Shown: piece after piece, positions 6,595-10,777 of the stretch
How positions within the stretch are numbered: the first letter of the stretch is position 1
How the letters are laid out: the number at the start of each line of letters is the position of its first letter
Assembly (NCBI GenBank): GCA_947313765.1
Contig: CAMZNQ010000087.1
Span: 1-10,777 of the forward strand
Direction of reading: 5' to 3'
Source of the DNA: an uncultured Sulfurovum sp.
GTDB lineage: Bacteria > Campylobacterota > Campylobacteria > Campylobacterales > Sulfurovaceae
DNA: 10,777 bases
Notes under the pieces: generated by a model
Database searches by the model: none
What the model saw: only the letters and a program-made list of their open reading frames with translations
What the model was told of the DNA's origin: nothing
Translations under genes and position numbers: made by a program

Positions 6595-6626
6595 TTATAA
6601 TGCCAAAAAATTCAACCCATAACTAA
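6591..6626. repeat. 8-bp inverted repeat between DedA-like gene and ppaC
   Basis: TTAGTTAT (6591-6598) and ATAACTAA (6619-6626) are perfect complements, 20 bases apart. The left arm includes the stop codon of the DedA-like gene and overlaps a TATAAT. No U-run follows, so it is not a typical terminator. Confidence 0.4.
6596..6601 (+). promoter_or_regulatory. Possible -10 element of ppaC
   Basis: TATAAT followed by G lies 35 bases before the ppaC ATG, giving a leader of about 28 bases. There is no recognisable -35. It would let ppaC be expressed separately from the upstream membrane protein gene. Confidence 0.4.
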
Positions 6627-6636
6627 AAGGATTTAG

Positions 6637-7554
6637 ATGTCAACTTACATATTTGGACATACAACACCCGATTCAGACTCTATTGTTGGAGCAATATCGC
6701 TATCATATCTTAAAAATCAATTAGGAGAAGAGTGCATCCCATCAAGACAAGGGGAAATTAACCCTGAAACAGCTTTTATCTTAGAAAAATTTGGATTTGA
6801 AAAACCAATGCTTAAGAGAAATTATGCAGGAGAAAAAGTATATCTTATTGACTTTATGGAGAGTTCACAAAGTCCAAGTGACATAGAAGAAGCAACTATC
6901 TTAGGGATTGTAGACCATCATAAACTAGGTGACCTTAAAACAGATTCTCCTCTTGAGATGTGGGTTCGTCCTGTTGGCTGTTCCAATACTATTGTAAAAC
7001 AGATGTTTGACTATTATGGAGTTGAGATTCCAAAAGAGTTAGCAGGAATGATGATGTGTGCCATTTTAAGTGATACTGTCATTTTTAAATCTCCAACTTG
7101 TACTAAAGAAGATACAAAAGCTTGTAAAGAGTTAGCTAAAATTGCTCAAATAGAAGAGCCAAAAGAGCTTGGTATGGAGATGTTTATTGTAAAATCAGAT
7201 GTTCTTACCGATACAAAAAGAGATTTAGTATTGAGAGATTTTAAAGATTTCAATATGGGTGGTGTAAAAGTTGGTGTAGGACAACTTGAAGTTGTTGATT
7301 TATCTGTTTTTGATAATATGAAAGAGGAGCTTTTTGAAGCTATGAATAAGATAAAAGAGGAAGAGAATAGAGATAGTGTACTTTTGCTTTTAACTGATAT
7401 TATGCAAGAGGGTTCACAACTTTTAGTTTTAAGTGATGATAATAGTAAGATAGAGTCTGCTTTTAATGTTAAATTAGAAAATAATCAAGTATGGTTACCT
7501 AAAGTAATGAGTAGAAAGAAACAGATTATCCCATTTTTAGAGAGACAATTTTAA
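6637..7554 (+). CDS. ppaC: Manganese-dependent inorganic pyrophosphatase (family II)
   Basis: Hydrolyses pyrophosphate to two phosphates in the cytoplasm, pulling nucleotide and tRNA-charging reactions forward. The 305 residues have the DHH-DHHA2 layout. Metal ligands can be placed by motif: His8, Asp12 and Asp14 in FGHTTPDSDS, Asp72 in YLIDFME, His94 in the VDHH motif (92-95), and Asp145 in AILSDT. The C-terminal DHHA2 domain includes KSDVLTDTKRDLVLRDFK (about 186-203) and the substrate-binding SRKKQ at 292-296 followed by IIPFLERQF. No regulatory CBS domains are inserted, so it is the simple form. The AAGGAT ribosome-binding site lies 6 bases before the ATG. Confidence 0.96.
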   Translation: MSTYIFGHTTPDSDSIVGAISLSYLKNQLGEECIPSRQGEINPETAFILEKFGFEKPMLKRNYAGEKVYLIDFMESSQSPSDIEEATILGIVDHHKLGDLKTDSPLEMWVRPVGCSNTIVKQMFDYYGVEIPKELAGMMMCAILSDTVIFKSPTCTKEDTKACKELAKIAQIEEPKELGMEMFIVKSDVLTDTKRDLVLRDFKDFNMGGVKVGVGQLEVVDLSVFDNMKEELFEAMNKIKEEENRDSVLLLLTDIMQEGSQLLVLSDDNSKIESAFNVKLENNQVWLPKVMSRKKQIIPFLERQF

Positions 7555-7567
7555 TTTACTATATATA

Positions 7568-7628
7568 AATCTCCTAACTATATAGAAATATATGATAATA
7601 TATAGTTTCATTCAAAAATTGGGAGATT
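7568..7628 (+). promoter_or_regulatory. Inverted repeats that could mask a ribosome-binding site
   Basis: AATCTCC (7568-7574) is complementary to GGAGATT (7622-7628), which contains the ribosome-binding site of the SPOR lipoprotein gene. Just inside, AACTATATA (7576-7584) pairs perfectly with TATATAGTT (7599-7607) around a 14-base loop. In a transcript reading through from ppaC the two stems could stack, with a 14-base bulge on the 3' side. An internal GATAAT (7594-7599) could be a -10, in which case the shorter mRNA would lack the 5' arms. Confidence 0.5.
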
Positions 7629-7631
7629 AAC

Positions 7632-8084
7632 ATGAAAAATAAAATAGGTTACTTACAGACAACACTTCTTATCACAGGTCTATTATTTATGGGTTGTGAA
7701 ACTGGTGTTGATGTAAGTAAAAGAACAACAAAGAGTAATCAACTAGAAGAGGAGAGTGTTTTATCTGGAATTGTAGATAAACCAACAGCTCAAATCATAA
7801 CTACTAAATCTGGAAAAAAGTTCTCCGTTCACAAGATATACTCAAACTCAGCTCAACCAGGGTACTATCTTCAAGTTGCTTTCTTTGAAGAGTATAAACC
7901 AAATAGCAGATTTGAAAATCAACTCCAACATAGTGGATTTAAATATACAATTTTAAATAAAAATGATAACTACTATGCACTTATAGGGGCATATAAATCA
8001 TATAATGAAGCTCATTCACACATTGGTAGTGTAAAGGCTAAACTCCATAAAGATAGCTTTGTCATTCATATTCTTCGCCCTTAA
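7632..8084 (+). CDS. SPOR-domain lipoprotein
   Basis: 150-residue predicted lipoprotein. The signal has Lys2/Lys4, a hydrophobic core and LLFMGC with Cys22 as the lipidated residue; Glu23 follows, compatible with outer-membrane sorting. Residues 23-75 are a polar linker with a short KSGKKFSVHKIY patch. Residues 77-149 form a SPOR domain: GYYLQVAFFEEYKPNSRFEN, then YTILNKNDNYYALIGAYKSY and VIHIL, the alternating strand-helix pattern of the fold. SPOR domains bind peptidoglycan strands stripped of stem peptides, typically at division sites, so a cell-wall or division role is inferred. The strong GGGAGATT site lies 4-8 bases before the ATG. Alone between ppaC and rimO; no amidase or transglycosylase domain is attached. 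Confidence 0.88.
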   Translation: MKNKIGYLQTTLLITGLLFMGCETGVDVSKRTTKSNQLEEESVLSGIVDKPTAQIITTKSGKKFSVHKIYSNSAQPGYYLQVAFFEEYKPNSRFENQLQHSGFKYTILNKNDNYYALIGAYKSYNEAHSHIGSVKAKLHKDSFVIHILRP

Positions 8085-8092
8085 ACTTTAAC

Positions 8093-8126
8093 AAGGGATT
8101 AGGTACAATACAAAAAAATATCCCTT
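8093..8126. repeat. 7-bp inverted repeat between SPOR gene and rimO
   Basis: AAGGGAT (8093-8099) and ATCCCTT (8120-8126) are perfect complements with a 20-base loop that ends in a run of seven A. It lies 8 bases after the SPOR gene stop and just before the rimO ribosome-binding site. It lacks a following U-run, so a terminator role is weak. Confidence 0.35.
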
Positions 8127-8145
8127 AACATTGGAGAACTTAACT

Positions 8146-9462
8146 TTGTCAAAAAAGCAACTACACCTTATTAGCCTTGGCTGTACCAAAAATCTCGTTG
8201 ATTCAGAGGTCATGTTGGGTCGTCTTAAAGATTATGAAATATCTGATGACCCAAAAACTGCAGATGTTATCATCATAAATACATGTGGTTTTATTGATGC
8301 AGCAAAAGAGGAGAGTATAAACACTATATTGACAACTCATGAAGAACGTAAAGAGGACTCTTTGTTGGTTGTATCTGGTTGTTTAACAGAGCGTTACAGA
8401 GAGCAACTTGAAAAAGATTTACCTGAAGTTGATATTTTTACTGGAGTTGGAGATTATGAGAAGATAGATAAAATGATTGCAGAAAAGAGAGGTATCTTCT
8501 CTCCTCAAGTCTATTTGGCAAATGAGATGTCAGAGCGTGTGATTACTGGTTCTAACACTCATGCCTACATAAAGATAGCTGAAGGTTGTAATCAATCCTG
8601 TTCATTCTGTGCCATTCCTAGCTTTAAAGGTAAACTTCATTCTCGTACTCTACTATCCATAGAGAAAGAGGTAAAATCATTAGTTAAAAAAGGGTTTTAT
8701 GAGTTCTCGTTTATCTCTCAAGACTCCTCTAGTTATGGAAGAGATATTGGATTAAAAGATGGTCTTATTGATTTGATTAAAACAATTGAAAATATTGATG
8801 GTGTAAAGGTTGCTCGTATCCTATATCTCTATCCAAGTACAACCACTTTCAAACTTATTGATACCATTGCAGATTCTAAAACTTTTGAGACCTATTATGA
8901 TATGCCAATCCAACAGATAGATGATAGCATTTTAAAAATGATGAGACGTGGCTTTGGAGAGAAGAAGACTATTGAACTTTTAGAACATATGAAGTCAAAA
9001 AAAGATGCTTTCATTAGAACTTCAATTATTGCAGGACACCCTGGAGAGAGCAATAGAGCCTTTGAGCGTGTTTGTGAGTTTATGAAAGAGTTTAATTTTG
9101 ACCGTTTTAACATATTTTTCTACTCAAATGAGGAGACAACACCTGCTTTTACGATGAAACCTGTTGATGAAGAGATAATTGAACAGCGTATAGAGATTTT
9201 AGAAAAGATAGCAGAAGAGACAACTAAAAACTCATTAGAAAATATGGTAGGAAAAAATATTAACATTATACTAGAGGGAGAGAGTGATGAACATGAGTAT
9301 ATTCTTTCAGGTCGTCCAACATTGTGGGCAAAAGAGATAGATGGAGATATACTCATTAACGACACGTCAAACTTAGAGATTCTGTTTGGTGCATTATATG
9401 AGGCAGAAGTTACAGAGTTAGCAGGAGATAGACTCTTAGCAACATTAATCAAAAAGTTGTAG
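8146..9462 (+). CDS. rimO: Ribosomal protein S12 methylthiotransferase RimO
   Basis: Radical-SAM enzyme that adds a methylthio group to the conserved Asp of ribosomal protein S12. I choose the TTG at 8146 (438 residues): GGAG lies 9 bases upstream, whereas a TTG at 8131 would overlap that site. Motifs: LISLGCTKNLVDSE (8-21) with Cys13, INTCGFIDAAKEES (45-58) with Cys47, and SGCL with Cys79 hold the auxiliary iron-sulfur cluster. EGCNQSCSFCAIP (146-158) holds the radical-SAM Cys148, Cys152, Cys155. The C-terminal TRAM domain covers roughly 366-438 (NMVGKNINIILEGESDEHEY onward). The LGCTKN and CSFCAIP signature with full-length TRAM favours RimO over MiaB. tilS follows after only two bases, an arrangement also found in C. 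jejuni as I recall. Confidence 0.96.
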   Translation: MSKKQLHLISLGCTKNLVDSEVMLGRLKDYEISDDPKTADVIIINTCGFIDAAKEESINTILTTHEERKEDSLLVVSGCLTERYREQLEKDLPEVDIFTGVGDYEKIDKMIAEKRGIFSPQVYLANEMSERVITGSNTHAYIKIAEGCNQSCSFCAIPSFKGKLHSRTLLSIEKEVKSLVKKGFYEFSFISQDSSSYGRDIGLKDGLIDLIKTIENIDGVKVARILYLYPSTTTFKLIDTIADSKTFETYYDMPIQQIDDSILKMMRRGFGEKKTIELLEHMKSKKDAFIRTSIIAGHPGESNRAFERVCEFMKEFNFDRFNIFFYSNEETTPAFTMKPVDEEIIEQRIEILEKIAEETTKNSLENMVGKNINIILEGESDEHEYILSGRPTLWAKEIDGDILINDTSNLEILFGALYEAEVTELAGDRLLATLIKKL

Positions 9463-9464
9463 GT

Positions 9465-10454
9465 GTGAATATAGAGGTTAAACTTGATGCTTCCATTTTA
9501 TCAAATCTACAAAATGGAAAAAATCTTTTAGCATTTTCGGCAGGAGTTGACTCTTCTGCTCTATTTTTTCTACTTCTAAGAGAAGAGATATCTTTTGATA
9601 TTGCTTTAGTAAATTACGGTACACGTGATAACTCAAACAGAGAAGAGAAACATGCCATATCTTTAGCAAAAAAACATAACCTAAAGTGCTACACAATAAA
9701 AGCTCCATCTTTTACAAACAACTTTGAGAAGAATGCACGAGATTTTCGTTATAGCTTTTTTGATAAAACCGTCTCTGAAAACAACTACACAAATCTCCTT
9801 ACAGCACACCAACTAAATGACCAACTAGAGTGGTTTTTGATGCGTTTTACCAAAGGTGCAGGAACAGCTGAACTTTTGGGCTTAGAAAATATCTCTAAAA
9901 GAGGGAAATATTACACCATTCGCCCCATACTACACCACTCAAAAGAGGAGCTTTTAAACTATCTAAATATACATAATTATCCCTATTTTATTGATGAGAG
10001 CAATAGTGACGAGAAGTATGAACGTAACCGTTTTAGAAAAAATTTTGCAAATAGTCTTTTAGGCGACTACAAAGATGGAATTAGAAGAAGTTTTGATTAT
10101 CTTAGAGAGGATAAACAAAACCTTTTGAGTGGTTATGAAGAGCTTTTCCACCACGAAAAGATGTATATTTTAAGTTGCAAAAACAGCTACATTAAAACTC
10201 GTCTTGTAGATAGATATCTAAAAAAATTGGGTTACCTACTATCAACAAATCAACGTAAAGAGCTAGAGAAAGAGTCTTCTCTTGTCTTTGGAGGGCTATG
10301 GGCTATAGAGATAGTAGAAGATAAAATATTTATTGCTCCATATCTAAAAACATCTATGCCAAAAGAGTTTAAAGAGATATGTAGAGTCTCTAAGATACCA
10401 TCTAAAATTCGTCCATATTTGTATGTAGAGGGGTTAAATCCTAAAGAGTTATAA
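9465..10454 (+). CDS. tilS: tRNA(Ile)-lysidine synthetase
   Basis: Converts the wobble cytidine of the CAU-anticodon tRNA-Ile to lysidine so that it reads AUA; essential in most bacteria. The 329 residues are shorter than E. coli TilS, as in other Campylobacterota. The PP-loop is FSAGVDSS (Ser25-Ala26-Gly27-Val28-Asp29-Ser30; Ala in place of the more usual Gly). The second motif is TAHQLNDQLEWFLMRFTKG (113-131), with Asn118 where many have Asp. FIDESNSD.. (175-182) and ERNRFRKNF (186-194) match the tRNA-handling region. The start is GTG two bases after the rimO stop, with only a weak AGGT upstream; no better in-frame start exists nearby, so translation probably depends on coupling to rimO. 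Confidence 0.94.
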   Translation: MNIEVKLDASILSNLQNGKNLLAFSAGVDSSALFFLLLREEISFDIALVNYGTRDNSNREEKHAISLAKKHNLKCYTIKAPSFTNNFEKNARDFRYSFFDKTVSENNYTNLLTAHQLNDQLEWFLMRFTKGAGTAELLGLENISKRGKYYTIRPILHHSKEELLNYLNIHNYPYFIDESNSDEKYERNRFRKNFANSLLGDYKDGIRRSFDYLREDKQNLLSGYEELFHHEKMYILSCKNSYIKTRLVDRYLKKLGYLLSTNQRKELEKESSLVFGGLWAIEIVEDKIFIAPYLKTSMPKEFKEICRVSKIPSKIRPYLYVEGLNPKEL

Positions 10455-10471
10455 TTTAAGAAATATAATAA

Positions 10472-10497
10472 AACAACGTATATTTTAGGGGGTTGTT
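10472..10497. repeat. Short hairpin after tilS
   Basis: AACAAC (10472-10477) and GTTGTT (10492-10497) can pair around a 14-base loop. There is no U-run; as a terminator it would be weak, yet it is the only hairpin after tilS. Confidence 0.25.
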
Positions 10498-10498
10498 A

Positions 10499-10507
10499 TG
10501 TTATAAT
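10499..10507 (+). promoter_or_regulatory. Extended -10 promoter for the rightmost genes
   Basis: TGTTATAAT is an extended -10 (TG, one base, TATAAT). It would start transcripts about 20 bases before the 19-codon ORF and about 70 before the membrane protein gene. A clear -35 is not seen, as expected for an extended -10. Confidence 0.5.
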
Positions 10508-10534
10508 TTAGGTTAGATAAAAGAGGATTTTAAA

Positions 10535-10594
10535 ATGGAAATAAACTTATACAATATTAAAACTTCTATCAAGGATGTAAACAATGTTAAATAA
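10535..10594 (+). CDS. Possible 19-residue upstream ORF or leader peptide
   Basis: ATG with AGAGGA 8 bases upstream opens a 19-codon frame (MEINLYNIKTSIKDVNNVK) ending in TAA at 10594. The stop lies inside the start of the next gene, an 11-base overlap in another frame. The product is polar and has no recognisable motif. It may couple translation to the membrane protein gene, or be a minor chance ORF. The good ribosome-binding site and the overlap are the only support. Confidence 0.4.
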   Translation: MEINLYNIKTSIKDVNNVK

Positions 10595-10777
10595 TAGAGT
10601 TATTAATCTTGTGATAGCTTTAATGATGCTATTCTTAATAATATCAACATATAGTTATTTTTCCATAGAAAAGCCAGAGCTTTTATTGACTATAGGATAT
10701 ATATTTATTGTAGTTATGACTATATTTGTATCTATTTTATTATTTTACGGTTCAACATTTATGGTAGCAACAAAATG
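10584..10777 (+). CDS. Membrane protein, partial, cut by right edge
   Basis: Open from ATG at 10584 to the end, 64 codons plus two bases. AAGGAT lies 7 bases before the ATG. The N-terminus MLNNRVINLVIALMMLFLII gives one membrane segment (about 8-25) and LLLTIGYIFIVVMTIFVSIL (about 33-52) a second, with a short outer loop YSYFSIEKPE between them. Too little is present to assign a family; sensor kinases and many small transporters begin this way. Confidence 0.75.
   Translation, partial: MLNNRVINLVIALMMLFLIISTYSYFSIEKPELLLTIGYIFIVVMTIFVSILLFYGSTFMVATK

Larger units (their letters stand above)
10448..10512. repeat. 13-bp direct repeat flanking the tilS downstream region
   Basis: GTTATAATTTAAG (10448-10460, containing the tilS stop) and GTTATAATTTAGG (10500-10512, containing a -10 element) differ at one base and are 52 bases apart. 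Chance is possible in such AT-rich DNA. Confidence 0.35.

Noticed and set aside
8131..8145. Upstream TTG start for rimO
   Set aside because: The codon overlaps the GGAG that serves the TTG at 8146, and it adds five residues not needed by the family.
9120..9452. Minus-strand 110-codon ORF opposite rimO
   Set aside because: It is Ser/Ile-rich, antisense to the RimO TRAM region, with no recognisable domain; a shadow frame.
9478..9708. Minus-strand 76-codon ORF opposite tilS
   Set aside because: It is antisense to the TilS PP-loop region and shows no family features.

Overview
The window reads as chromosome of a Campylobacterota (epsilonproteobacterial) bacterium. The DNA is AT-rich. The minus-strand order acidic protein - gmk - tatA - argS matches the order I recall from Campylobacter jejuni (Cj1178c to Cj1175c), and the rimO-tilS pair is also adjacent there. 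A family II pyrophosphatase, a DedA-like protein and SPOR lipoproteins fit a Sulfurimonas- or Sulfurovum-like relative. I cannot fix the genus.

Left part, minus strand. Positions 1-1619 hold a large unrecognised lipoprotein gene that runs off the left edge, open for 539 codons. Between it and argS lies a decayed gene end (1782-1934): the last ~50 residues of a WYL-domain regulator, interrupted by two nonsense codons and abutting the 3' end of argS. This looks like a turnover junction between an accessory region on the left and the conserved chromosome on the right.

Centre, minus strand. A compact operon reads leftward from a divergent promoter near 6000. It encodes a degenerate receiver-domain protein with a long acidic repeat tail, guanylate kinase (start overlapping the previous stop as ATGA), the Tat pore protein TatA (with its own likely -10) and arginyl-tRNA synthetase (behind a perfect 10-bp hairpin). 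In C. jejuni, as I recall, fliR sits upstream of the acidic protein; here the upstream neighbour is a divergent DedA-like gene.

Right part, plus strand. In order: a DedA-like membrane protein lacking the usual charged residues, manganese-type inorganic pyrophosphatase, a small SPOR-domain lipoprotein whose ribosome-binding site can pair with an upstream segment, RimO (ribosomal protein S12 methylthiotransferase), TilS (tRNA-Ile lysidine synthetase), then after a likely new promoter a 19-codon ORF overlapping the start of a membrane protein cut by the right edge.

Most genes are housekeeping (translation, nucleotide metabolism, export, envelope). The unusual material is the edge lipoprotein, the WYL remnant, the repeat-rich pseudo-receiver protein, the atypical DedA protein and several inverted repeats in intergenic regions. 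I see no complete defence system, mobile element, CRISPR array, rRNA or tRNA gene here.
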